A DNA stretch of 56,194 bases, taken from the NCBI GenBank assembly GCA_905480145.1, contig CAJQPA010000035.1:1-56194 (forward strand), given 5' to 3'. The notes below the pieces were generated by a model. The model was not told the origin of the DNA. It worked only from the letters and a program-made list of their open reading frames with translations, and made no database searches. Shown here in pieces: positions 16,443 to 24,700 of this stretch (the first letter of the stretch is position 1; each line of letters starts with the position of its first letter). The DNA comes from an uncultured Flavobacteriales bacterium. Its GTDB lineage: Bacteria > Bacteroidota > Bacteroidia > Flavobacteriales_D > Crocinitomicaceae. The position numbers and the translations under genes were made by a program.

Positions 16443-18317
16443 ATGAAAAAAATTTACTTAAGTGTATTGTCACTTGCGATAGCGGCTGGAGCATCTGCTC
16501 AAAAGCAAACGCAAAACAAGTCTTTTAAAAAATCTCTTCCTGTTGCGTCTAGCATGAATGCTGCTAAGCCGACAAACAACATGACAAAAGCAGCACCTTT
16601 ATGGTCTAATACTTTTGCCAATCAAGCTGATTGGACTGTTGGTCACGATGCAACAGCATGCTCTCTTGATTGGACATTTAATACTTCGTGTCAAGGTTCT
16701 TATCCAATTGCTGATATCGAGTCAACTACTGCTGCAGATGGTTGGGCAATGGTGGATTCTGATTTTTATGGTGGAGACACTGGAGGAACGGAAGTTGAAG
16801 ATAGTTGGATTACTACTACTAACCCAATTTATGATTTAAATGGTTACCCAAATGTAGTTGTTGAATTTGAGTCGAATTATAGAAACTTTAATTCAGAAAA
16901 CACTTATGTGGTAATCGGTATTGGAGATGGAGCAGGGAATGTTACATGGCCAGAGTTAACACCAACAACGGATATTTCAATGATGAATAATGTGTTTGAG
17001 GCACATCCATTAATTGGTGGTGGAGATAATACAGAGAATCCAGAATTAAGACAAGTTAATATTAGTTCTGCCTTAGTTGGTTTGACACCTGCACAAACAG
17101 CAGATCTTTATTTAAGATTCCATTGGACTGGAACTTGGGGGTATGCTTGGTACGTTGATGATGTTAAAATTGTTGAGCAACCAGCTGATGATGTTAAAAA
17201 TCAAGGTTCTTTTATCGTAGGAACAAACAACGAAGGATCTGAATACGGAAGAACACCATTATCGCAGTTAGACAACACATATGATGTTGGAATGGTAGTT
17301 TATAATTTTGGTATTAATAATCAAGATCCAGTAAATGTAACAGCTGACTTTGGAGTGTTTTCTTCTTCATCAGTTGATGCAATACTTTCTGATTCTACCA
17401 AAACTTTACAAAACACAGAAACTTTGTCTTTGACAACTGGAGTTTACTCTGGAGAATATAAGGTTGAAGCTTCTACAGATATTGTGGGTGGAGAACATTA
17501 TGGAGATAATACGGCGAATAGAACGTTTGAAGTTACAAACCAAGTGTATTCATTAGATGGAATAGGGGTTTACCCAGCAAGTGAAGTTTCCTCTACAGGG
17601 ACAGGTCAATTTAATTTAGATGCAGCTGCTGGTACTACATATGATGACAATGTTTTGGTTGCTGCTATGTATCATATAAAGAATGATTTTACAGTGGCTT
17701 CTCTTGAGGTTTTGATTGATCCAAACGAGACGTTTGAAGGTGCTGAAATTTATGGTTCTATCATTGATACAGCTACTTTATTGGCAGATGCTACGACTCC
17801 ATTGTTTGTTGCAGAGCCATATTCAGTTACAGCCGCGGATATTACTGCTGGTTTTGTTACTTTAGGTTTCTCAGGTGGAATTACTTTAACTCCAGGGGCT
17901 TATTATGCTGCAGTTGAACTAGTGTCTAACGGTGGAAGTTCTCATATTAGAATACAAGATGATGAGACTGTAGAGCAGCCAGCTATTGCAAGTGTTTTAT
18001 ACTTGCCAGGAGATCAAACTTATACGAATGGAGTTGCATTTGGAATTAGATTAATGGGAACTGCTTTAGGAATTAATGAAAATACAGTTGATGGTGTTTC
18101 TGTTTATCCTAATCCTTCTAAAGGAGTTATTACAATTTCTAATGATAACAATACTGAGAATACAATTGCTATTTTCAATGTGTTAGGAAAAGAAGTTTAC
18201 AATACAACATCTTCTTCAAGTACAACTGTTGATTTATCAACGAAAGGTGCAGGAGTATACTTAGTGAAAGTTTCTAATGGAAACGGAACAATGGTAGAAA
18301 GAGTTGTAATTAAGTAA
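16443..18317 (+). CDS. Secreted T9SS type A protein with choice-of-anchor-like domain
   Basis: A 624-residue exported protein. A signal peptide (MKKIYLSVLSLAIAAGASAQ) precedes a Thr/Lys-rich linker. Residues 50-245 resemble a MAM/choice-of-anchor J beta sandwich (LWSNTFANQADWT, WAMVDSDFYGGD, YLRFHWTGTWGYAWYVDDVK). The middle part is Asp/Thr-rich with two beta-sandwich-like segments, including YDVGMVVYNFGINN. Residues about 544-624 are a type A sorting domain (VSVYPNPSKGVITIS, GAGVYLVKVSNGNG, VERVVIK). It should be delivered to the surface by the type IX system. No enzyme motif is visible. A strong terminator lies 22 bases after the stop, so the gene is monocistronic. Confidence 0.85.
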   Translation: MKKIYLSVLSLAIAAGASAQKQTQNKSFKKSLPVASSMNAAKPTNNMTKAAPLWSNTFANQADWTVGHDATACSLDWTFNTSCQGSYPIADIESTTAADGWAMVDSDFYGGDTGGTEVEDSWITTTNPIYDLNGYPNVVVEFESNYRNFNSENTYVVIGIGDGAGNVTWPELTPTTDISMMNNVFEAHPLIGGGDNTENPELRQVNISSALVGLTPAQTADLYLRFHWTGTWGYAWYVDDVKIVEQPADDVKNQGSFIVGTNNEGSEYGRTPLSQLDNTYDVGMVVYNFGINNQDPVNVTADFGVFSSSSVDAILSDSTKTLQNTETLSLTTGVYSGEYKVEASTDIVGGEHYGDNTANRTFEVTNQVYSLDGIGVYPASEVSSTGTGQFNLDAAAGTTYDDNVLVAAMYHIKNDFTVASLEVLIDPNETFEGAEIYGSIIDTATLLADATTPLFVAEPYSVTAADITAGFVTLGFSGGITLTPGAYYAAVELVSNGGSSHIRIQDDETVEQPAIASVLYLPGDQTYTNGVAFGIRLMGTALGINENTVDGVSVYPNPSKGVITISNDNNTENTIAIFNVLGKEVYNTTSSSSTTVDLSTKGAGVYLVKVSNGNGTMVERVVIK

Positions 18318-18338
18318 TAGACTTAATTTATGAGAGAA

Positions 18339-18365
18339 AAGGTCGACGAGAGTCGACCTTTTTTT
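18339..18365 (+). terminator. Strong rho-independent terminator after the T9SS gene
   Basis: A perfect 9-bp stem, AAGGTCGAC with GTCGACCTT (18339-18347, 18352-18360), closes a GAGA loop and is followed by T through 18365. Confidence 0.92.
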
Positions 18366-18382
18366 ATGTTCAATAGTTTGAT

Positions 18383-18390
18383 TATTTTTG
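18383..18390 (+). promoter_or_regulatory. Candidate -7 element of fabD
   Basis: TATTTTTG matches TAnnTTTG exactly and ends 17 bases before the fabD ATG. The expected -33 TTG would fall in the T run of the preceding terminator and is not well matched. Confidence 0.45.
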
Positions 18391-18407
18391 CATTAAAATA
18401 AATAAGT

Positions 18408-19289
18408 ATGAAAGCATATGTTTTTCCGGGTCAAGGAGCTCAATTCTCAGGAATGGGTAAAGATCTTTATGAGAATAATTCAGTAGCCAAAGAAATGTTT
18501 GATAAAGCAAACGAAATATTAGGCTTTGATATAACAAAAATAATGTTCTCTGGAACTGCTGAAGAACTCAAGGAAACTAAGGTTACGCAACCTGCAATTT
18601 TTTTACATTCTACTATTTTAGCGGCTTGTCTAGGGGAAAGTTTTGCTCCCGATATGGTTGCTGGTCACTCTTTAGGAGAATTATCAGCCCTTGTCGCGAA
18701 TAAAACATTGAGTTTTGAAGATGGGTTAAGAATTGTTTCAAAAAGAGCTCAAGCAATGCAAGTAGCTTGCGAAAACCAACCATCAACGATGGCTGCTATA
18801 ATTGGATTGGATGATGTTGTTGTGGAGGGTGTTTGTGAGAAAGTCGATGGAGTCGTAGTTGCAGCAAATTATAATTGCCCTGGACAATTAGTTATTTCAG
18901 GATCTATCCCAGCTGTTGAAAAAGCATGTGAATTATTAACAGAAGAAGGGGCGAGAAGAGCATTGATACTGCCCGTTGGAGGAGCTTTTCATTCTCCATT
19001 GATGGAGTCAGCAAGAGCCGAGTTGGCAAATGCAATTAATTCAACGGAATTTAAGAAACCGCTTTGTCCCGTTTATCAGAATGTAGTGGCAAAAGCAGTA
19101 ACTGACCCAGCAGACATTAAAGTTAATTTAATAGCACAATTAACTTCTCCAGTCAGATGGACTCAAACAATGTATTCCATGATCTCTGACGGAGCAGAAG
19201 AGGTTATTGAAGTAGGACCAGGAAAAGTTTTACAAGGTTTGTTTAAAAAAGTAGATCGAAAATTTCCAACATCAAGCGTGGAAGTTTAA
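18408..19289 (+). CDS. fabD: Malonyl-CoA:acyl carrier protein transacylase
   Basis: A 293-residue enzyme of fatty acid synthesis that moves malonyl groups from CoA to acyl carrier protein in the cytoplasm. The N-terminal FPGQGAQFSGMG, the nucleophile Ser88 in GHSLGE and the catalytic His195 in GGAFHSPLM are all present, as is the C-terminal EVGPGKVLQGL. Length is normal for FabD. It is flanked by two strong terminators, so it is transcribed alone rather than within a fab cluster. Confidence 0.95.
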   Translation: MKAYVFPGQGAQFSGMGKDLYENNSVAKEMFDKANEILGFDITKIMFSGTAEELKETKVTQPAIFLHSTILAACLGESFAPDMVAGHSLGELSALVANKTLSFEDGLRIVSKRAQAMQVACENQPSTMAAIIGLDDVVVEGVCEKVDGVVVAANYNCPGQLVISGSIPAVEKACELLTEEGARRALILPVGGAFHSPLMESARAELANAINSTEFKKPLCPVYQNVVAKAVTDPADIKVNLIAQLTSPVRWTQTMYSMISDGAEEVIEVGPGKVLQGLFKKVDRKFPTSSVEV

Positions 19290-19307
19290 AAAGATATCAT
19301 ATTGATG

Positions 19308-19342
19308 AACTCCTTCTCATTTATGGGGAGGAGTTTTTTTTT
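19308..19342 (+). terminator. Rho-independent terminator of fabD
   Basis: An 11-bp stem (19308-19318 with 19325-19335, two G-U pairs) with a six-base loop is followed by a run of T to 19342, 19 bases after the fabD stop. Confidence 0.9.
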
Positions 19343-19404
19343 GATTTTTTTATGGATAATCTAAACAGTGAGCATCTATTAAGAGAACACTAAATATATT
19401 AGAT

Positions 19405-20136
19405 ATGAAAAAAATTATAACAATAGCTGCTTTGTGTATAGCAACAGTTAGTTTTGGACAAGGCAATACAGGAGAAGTAATTGGAACAGTTTTAGACAAG
19501 GCAACAAATGAATCTGCCTATAATGCACACATTTATATTGATGACAACGGAAGAAAATACAATGCCCGTGCAGATGAGGATGGACGTTTTAGAATCAGTG
19601 GCATTCCAGCAGGAACCTATCTGGTTAATATTCGCTATAAAGAAGATACGTTAACAAACCTTTTAGCAGAGGTACCCATGGACGGTTTTTTTCAAATGGG
19701 TACTATTTTGTTTGAATCTGGTGTGCTTGATCTTGCTATAATGGATGCGGTATATGATCGAAATGCATTGAAATTAATCGATGGAAATTTACCAGTCGCA
19801 ACTCTTACCGCTGAAGAAATTGAAAGATCTCCTGTTAAAACAGATGTTAAGGCATTGATAAATTCAATGTCTTCTGATGTAAGAATGACTAATGACGGAG
19901 AGTTGGTTTTTCGAGGAGCAAGAAAAGGTGATATGCTATACCTTATGGATGGTGTCAAGACCGAGTCCATTGGAAACGTCCCAAGCTGTTCTATTGGAAG
20001 ATTAATGGTATATACTGGAGGATTGCCGGCTAAATATGGCGACACAATGGGAGGTGTTGTGGTTATGGAGTCGAAAAGCTATTTTGACCTTCACCGAAAA
20101 TGGGTGTCATCTCAGTTGAAGGAGGGTAAAATGTAA
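19405..20136 (+). CDS. Secreted carboxypeptidase-regulatory plus TonB-plug-like protein, no barrel
   Basis: A 243-residue exported protein. A signal peptide (MKKIITIAALCIATVSFGQ) is followed by a CarboxypepD_reg-like beta sandwich at 22-105 (GEVIGTVLDKATNESAYNA, DEDGRFRISGIPAGTYLV). Residues 125-230 follow the pattern of a TonB-dependent receptor plug: VATLTAEEIERSPVK, ELVFRGARKGDMLYLMDGVK and YTGGLPAKYGDTMGGVVVM. The outer-membrane barrel that normally follows, some 500-700 residues, is missing, and a terminator lies just downstream, so the gene is not an obvious 5' fragment of a larger one here. It could be a truncated receptor or a real periplasmic adaptor; the frame is intact and starts and ends cleanly. 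Confidence 0.8.
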   Translation: MKKIITIAALCIATVSFGQGNTGEVIGTVLDKATNESAYNAHIYIDDNGRKYNARADEDGRFRISGIPAGTYLVNIRYKEDTLTNLLAEVPMDGFFQMGTILFESGVLDLAIMDAVYDRNALKLIDGNLPVATLTAEEIERSPVKTDVKALINSMSSDVRMTNDGELVFRGARKGDMLYLMDGVKTESIGNVPSCSIGRLMVYTGGLPAKYGDTMGGVVVMESKSYFDLHRKWVSSQLKEGKM

Positions 20137-20146
20137 TGCCTAAAGA

Positions 20147-20184
20147 ATAAAAAAAAGCGCAAGTCTCAACTTGCGCTTTTTTTT
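20147..20184. terminator. Bidirectional terminator between the plug protein gene and manC
   Basis: A perfect 10-bp stem (AAGCGCAAGT with ACTTGCGCTT, 20155-20164 and 20169-20178) has A on its left and T on its right, so it can end transcription from both converging genes. It overlaps the manC stop by one or two bases. Confidence 0.92.
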
Positions 20185-21241
20185 ATTTTAGTTCTTTCAA
20201 GAATTTTTTTAGTTCCTGTTCATTTTCTTTTTTTAAGATCATCAACTTGTCGTCAGATTGAATGACAATTACATTATCCAAGCCATCAATCAAAGCTGTT
20301 TTTCCCTCAGGAATATTAATGATACAATTAGAAGTGTTAAACACTTTGACCTTATCTCCAATTACCGCGTTGTTCTGATTGTCTTTAGTAAGATGTCCAT
20401 CTAAACTTCCCCAAGTTCCCAAGTCTGACCAATCAAAACTGGCAACAACGACATCAATGTTTTGAGCATGCTCCATAATCGCAAAATCAATAGAGATGTC
20501 TTCGCATTTTGAAAAGGCATTATTTACCATTTGCTGTTCTTCACTCGTATTGTACGCGGATAAATCCGCTGTAAAAAATTGGTGTAAAGCTGGCTGAAAT
20601 TCTTTCAATGCACTAATTACAGTAGATGCTTTCCATATAAAAATACCTGAATTCCATAAAAAATTCCCACTCGACAAAAACTCTTTCGCGGTTTCTAAAT
20701 CTGGCTTTTCTCTAAATTGCTTGACCGAAAAGGAATGATTTGGTATCGCATTCGAATTGCTGTCAATTTCAATATATCCATAACCATTGTCTGGCCTCGT
20801 AGGCATAATACCTATAGTCGCGATTCGATTTTTTTGAGCAGAGATGATTGCTTTGTTAATTGTTTCAGAAAAATTATTTTCCTGAATTATTAAATGGTCT
20901 GCTGGCGATATAATAAGATTAGCATCAGGGTTAATTGCTTGAATTTTTCCTGCGGCATAGGCAATACAAGGTGCCGTGTTTTTTCTTTCTGGTTCTGTTA
21001 AAACTTGATCAGGGCGTAAATCTGGTAATTGTTCCAAAACCAAGTCTTTGTATTCTACATTTGTTAGAATATAAATGTTTTCCTTAGGGGATACATTCAA
21101 TAACCTGTCGTAAGTCATTTGAATTAATGATTTTCCGATTCCTAAGACATCTAAAAACTGTTTTGGGTACTCTGGTGTAGAAAGAGGCCAAAATCGGCTT
21201 CCTATTCCTCCAGCCATTATAATACTATAATTATTTTTCAT
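20183..21241 (-). CDS. manC: Mannose-1-phosphate guanylyltransferase
   Basis: A 352-residue nucleotidyltransferase that makes GDP-mannose from GTP and mannose 1-phosphate for surface polysaccharide or glycoprotein glycans. The pyrophosphorylase signature AGGIGSRFWPLSTPEYPKQF starts at residue 10, followed by ILTNVEYKDLV, EPERKNTAPCIAYAA, ISPADHLI and FREKPDLETAKEFL. It lacks the C-terminal isomerase (cupin) domain of the bifunctional type II enzymes, so it is the short form typical of Bacteroidota. Its ATG overlaps the stop of the upstream SprT-like gene by four bases, so the two are co-transcribed. Confidence 0.92.
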   Translation of the reverse strand: MKNNYSIIMAGGIGSRFWPLSTPEYPKQFLDVLGIGKSLIQMTYDRLLNVSPKENIYILTNVEYKDLVLEQLPDLRPDQVLTEPERKNTAPCIAYAAGKIQAINPDANLIISPADHLIIQENNFSETINKAIISAQKNRIATIGIMPTRPDNGYGYIEIDSNSNAIPNHSFSVKQFREKPDLETAKEFLSSGNFLWNSGIFIWKASTVISALKEFQPALHQFFTADLSAYNTSEEQQMVNNAFSKCEDISIDFAIMEHAQNIDVVVASFDWSDLGTWGSLDGHLTKDNQNNAVIGDKVKVFNTSNCIINIPEGKTALIDGLDNVIVIQSDDKLMILKKENEQELKKFLKELK

Positions 21242-21858
21242 TCTTTTATTTCTTTCACTTGTGCGAGAGCGTGCACGAGGTATTCTTTATTCGAACCTAG
21301 TTTCTTACATAAGAAACGAGTTCTGCGAAGGTTTCCTTTCTTAAATTGGACATTGTTAAGTGCGAAAATACTGTTTTTATCCAACTCTTCTAGCGGAATA
21401 CTGTCTTCATTTTTTGTGTTGTATGCAATCAAGATTCTTTGAAGTCCAAGATCTGAACAGGAAGAAGCTTTAACATTAACCAGTGACTCTAATAGAGCGG
21501 ATTCTATGTCTTTTGGTAATTTATTTTGTTCAATAATTGGGTAAATCAAACGTGTATATTCCTTTTGCCACTCTTTACCATGAGGAGCAACCCTTCCTCC
21601 AAATAAATTATAAGTCGTTAAATGCGCAAATTCATGCAGAGTAGTGATTAAGAAAGCAAACTTATTCAAATTGTTATTAATCGTTATCTGATGCTTTTCA
21701 TTTTTGTTACCTGCTCTAAAATCACCTAATTTTGTTTTTCTTGGTTTGACGATTTTAAAATGAACGGTATGCTTTAGGTATAAAGCCACCACATAATCGA
21801 CATATTCTGCTGGAAGATATCTTGAGAAAATTTGATGATGCTTTGAAGATGCTTGCAT
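21238..21858 (-). CDS. SprT-like zinc metalloprotease domain protein
   Basis: A 206-residue protein with the SprT/Spartan-type zinc site: HEFAH at 75-79 and a third His at 93 in APHGKEWQ. Proteins of this family include DNA-protein crosslink proteases in eukaryotes; the bacterial short forms are poorly characterised. Here no zinc-finger Cys set of the SprT C-terminus is obvious, although Cys residues occur at about 128 and 190. It is cytoplasmic by lack of a signal. It sits first in a two-gene operon with manC, without an obvious functional link. Confidence 0.8.
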   Translation of the reverse strand: MQASSKHHQIFSRYLPAEYVDYVVALYLKHTVHFKIVKPRKTKLGDFRAGNKNEKHQITINNNLNKFAFLITTLHEFAHLTTYNLFGGRVAPHGKEWQKEYTRLIYPIIEQNKLPKDIESALLESLVNVKASSCSDLGLQRILIAYNTKNEDSIPLEELDKNSIFALNNVQFKKGNLRRTRFLCKKLGSNKEYLVHALAQVKEIKE

Positions 21859-21951
21859 GAAGTGTAAAGATAATTATATTGAATCGTTAGGAATGAAATT
21901 GTTTCGAATAAATTGGATGCATAAAAAATACAATTAACTTTACAGAACTTG

Positions 21952-22692
21952 ATGAAATTATTACAAAATATAGGCAGGTTCATGAGTATGCTCTGGGTGG
22001 TTTTTTCCAAGCCAGAAAAGTGGGGCGTATTTAGAAAAAAATTATTTGAAGAAATTCAGTTAATTGGTATAAACTCTATTCCCATTGTTGCATTAATGTC
22101 CCTTTTTATGGGGGGGGTTATTGCTCTGCAAACGGCTTCAAATATGGATTCTCCATTTCTACCTGAGTATACAATAGGATATATTACTAGGTCGAGTACC
22201 ATACTTGAGTTTTCTCCGACAATTATTTGTTTAATATTAGCGGGTAAAGTAGGTTCAAATGTGGCTTCAGAAATTGGGACGATGAAAACTACAGAACAAA
22301 TTGATGCTCTAGAAATAATGGGCGTTAATAGTTTGTCGCATTTAGTGTTGCCGAAAATTCTAGGTGCAATAATGTTCTTTCCAGTACTCATTGTGTTCTC
22401 AATGGGTTTAAGTCTTATTGGTGGATGGTTGTCATTGGTTTTATCCGGGCTTTCTTCAACTGAAACGTACGTTCTAGGTTTAAGATCATTTTTTGAGCCT
22501 TCTAATATTGTTTATGCTCTTACAAAAACAGTAGTTTTTGCTTTTCTGATTGTTGCGATTGCTTCATTTTATGGTTATTACACCAAAGGAGGAGCTTTAG
22601 ATGTCGGTAAATCAGCCACGCGCGCCGTTGTATCAAGCAGTATTGCTATATTGATTGCCAATTTCTTCTTAACTCAAATGATTTTGTTATGA
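21952..22692 (+). CDS. mlaE: MlaE-type ABC transporter permease (phospholipid trafficking)
   Basis: A 246-residue inner-membrane permease with about five spans. Family motifs include IGINSIPIVALMSLFMGGVIALQTA, GKVGSNVASEIGTMKTTEQIDALEIMGVN and KILGAIMFFPVLIVFS (the EIGTM...EQIDAL core of MlaE/YrbE/TGD1). Partners in other bacteria move phospholipids between outer and inner membrane. I start at ATG 21952 rather than the preceding TTG. The stop overlaps the ATPase start by four bases. No MCE (MlaD) gene follows, so the substrate-binding subunit lies outside the window. Confidence 0.92.
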   Translation: MKLLQNIGRFMSMLWVVFSKPEKWGVFRKKLFEEIQLIGINSIPIVALMSLFMGGVIALQTASNMDSPFLPEYTIGYITRSSTILEFSPTIICLILAGKVGSNVASEIGTMKTTEQIDALEIMGVNSLSHLVLPKILGAIMFFPVLIVFSMGLSLIGGWLSLVLSGLSSTETYVLGLRSFFEPSNIVYALTKTVVFAFLIVAIASFYGYYTKGGALDVGKSATRAVVSSSIAILIANFFLTQMILL

Positions 22693-23456
22693 TAGAGGTA
22701 AAGGGAGTCAACAAATCATTCGGTGATAATCATGTCTTGCATGATATTGATACACAGTTTGAAAAAGGGAAAGTTAATTTAATCATTGGGCAATCAGGAC
22801 AAGGGAAATCCGTTCTTGCAAAATGTATCGTGGGCCTTCACAAGCCTGAAACTGGTCATATTTCATACGATGGACGTAATTTCACAGAGCTTAATCGATT
22901 AGAGAAAAAGGATATTCGCAAAGAAATAGGCATGCTTTTTCAAGGGGCAGCTCTTTTTGACTCAATGACTGTAGAGGAAAATATTATGTTTCCTTTAACG
23001 ATGTTCACTAAAATGACAAAGAAGGAAAGGCTTAAACGGGTTAATTTTTGTTTGGAACGAGTTAATTTAAATGGTATTAATGATTTGTATCCTGCGGAAT
23101 GTTCTGGCGGTATGCAGAAAAGGGTGGCCATTGCGCGTGCCATTAGCATTAAACCAAAATATTTGTTTTGTGATGAGCCAAATTCGGGTTTAGATCCCAA
23201 AACAGCGATTGTTATTGATAACCTTATTCGTGAAATAACATATGAATACGATATTACAACAGTAGCAATTACTCATGATATGAATTCTGTAATTGAAATT
23301 GGAGATACGATTTTGTTTATCCATAATGGAAGAAACTGGTGGCAAGGAGATCGTCAATCGATTATAACTACGGATAATAAAGAAATTTCTGAATTCGTGT
23401 ATGCTTCTGACTTTATGAAGGAAATACGTACTTCTATGATTGCAAGAAGGAAATAA
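22689..23456 (+). CDS. mlaF: MlaF-type ABC transporter ATPase
   Basis: A 255-residue ATPase that powers the permease above. Walker A is GQSGQGKS near residue 33, the Q-loop FQGAALFDSMTVEENI, the signature CSGGMQKRVAIARA near 140, Walker B YLFCDEPNSGLDP and the switch His in AITHDM. The signature with Met after GG is usual for MlaF. ATG overlaps the mlaE stop (ATGA), which indicates translational coupling. The next gene converges five bases after the stop. Confidence 0.93.
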   Translation: MIEVKGVNKSFGDNHVLHDIDTQFEKGKVNLIIGQSGQGKSVLAKCIVGLHKPETGHISYDGRNFTELNRLEKKDIRKEIGMLFQGAALFDSMTVEENIMFPLTMFTKMTKKERLKRVNFCLERVNLNGINDLYPAECSGGMQKRVAIARAISIKPKYLFCDEPNSGLDPKTAIVIDNLIREITYEYDITTVAITHDMNSVIEIGDTILFIHNGRNWWQGDRQSIITTDNKEISEFVYASDFMKEIRTSMIARRK

Positions 23457-23461
23457 AACGA

Positions 23462-24697
23462 TTATTCATCGAGGAACTTCTGATCTAATTTTTTCTTTGA
23501 TTTAACACCTAATTCTTTAAGCTTTTCTGCTGAGCGTGTTAAATTTCCTTTCCCATCCTTTAATTTTGACATCGCATCTTCATATGCCTTGTTAGCATCA
23601 TTTTGTTTTATTCCAATTCTTTCAAGATCTGAAACAAACCCGACAAACTTGTCATATAATCGCCCAGCTTGTTCAGCGATTTCAAAAGCATTTTTATTCT
23701 GCCGTTCTTGTTTCCATAGCCCCTCAACTGTCTTTAATGTTGCCAGCAGGGTAGAAGGAGTAACAAGGACAATTTTTCTTTTCCAGGCTTCTTGATATAA
23801 ATCAGGCTCTTCTTTTATTGCTAAGGCAAAAGCGGATTCTACTGGCATGAATAATAAAACAAAATCGGGAGAGTTTACCCCAGGTAAATGAGAATAATCT
23901 TTCTCACCTAATCCTTTTATATGGGCTTTAATTGATGTTAAATGGAGTGCAAGAGCTAATTTTTTCTTTTCAAAGTCATCTTCATTTACATATTGTTCGA
24001 ATGCCTTTAAGGATACTTTTGCATCAATTATGATGTGCTTATCATCAGGTAACTGTATGATAACATCAGGCCTAAGTAATTCTCCTTTTTCATTGCGGTA
24101 AGACGATTGTGTATGATATTCCCTTCCGTTTTCAAGGCCGCTAAATTCGAGGATTCTTTCAAGGGCCATTTCTCCCCAATCTCCTTGCGTTTTTTGTTCA
24201 CCTCGCAGTGCGTTGACTAAATTCTGAGCTGTGTCTTGTACTTTAGAATGCTGTTCTGATAAAGTTTTGATCAGCGTTTCCATGTTTGTGAATTGCTTAA
24301 TGTCCTTTTCATTATTTTCAGCAATTTTCCGTTCAAATTTTTCAAGTTTCTCCTTCAAGGGTGATAAAATCTGATTGAGACGAGTTTCATTTTCTGTATT
24401 GATAGATTTTGAGCCTTTGCTTACAATTTCATTCCCAATTAACTCGAGTTGTTCTCTTAGCTCAACTTGTTTGTTTTTAGCAGATTCTCGCTCAATGTCA
24501 AGTATTTTTTCTAAGCTATTTTTCTCGGCTTCCAGTTGAATACTTTTTGTTTTATATGTTTCAACACTTTCGATTAATTGTTCCGAAGAAGCCCTTGAAT
24601 CGCTTGTTTTAATTCTTTCGCTTTTCAATTGGGAGAAGAAAAACACAGATGTGGAAATCGCAAGAATTAGTAATATTATTAGAATAGATTCTACCAT
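23462..24697 (-). CDS. rmuC: DNA recombination protein RmuC
   Basis: A 411-residue protein with one N-terminal anchor (residues 4-20), a coiled coil to about 150 and the RmuC catalytic-like domain: TQGDWGEMALERILEFSGLE, GELLRPDVIIQLPDDKHIII, DAKVSLKAFEQYV (the PD-(D/E)xK-type core) and VLLFMPVESAFALA. RmuC limits recombination at inverted repeats; its nuclease activity is inferred from the fold. It starts three bases after the stop of the upstream Omp85 gene, so they are likely co-transcribed, a common type of unrelated pairing. Confidence 0.92.
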   Translation of the reverse strand: MVESILIILLILAISTSVFFFSQLKSERIKTSDSRASSEQLIESVETYKTKSIQLEAEKNSLEKILDIERESAKNKQVELREQLELIGNEIVSKGSKSINTENETRLNQILSPLKEKLEKFERKIAENNEKDIKQFTNMETLIKTLSEQHSKVQDTAQNLVNALRGEQKTQGDWGEMALERILEFSGLENGREYHTQSSYRNEKGELLRPDVIIQLPDDKHIIIDAKVSLKAFEQYVNEDDFEKKKLALALHLTSIKAHIKGLGEKDYSHLPGVNSPDFVLLFMPVESAFALAIKEEPDLYQEAWKRKIVLVTPSTLLATLKTVEGLWKQERQNKNAFEIAEQAGRLYDKFVGFVSDLERIGIKQNDANKAYEDAMSKLKDGKGNLTRSAEKLKELGVKSKKKLDQKFLDE

Positions 24698-24700
24698 AAA

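Noticed and set aside
21949-21951. TTG as the start of mlaE
   Set aside because: An ATG follows directly and gives the usual family N-terminus.
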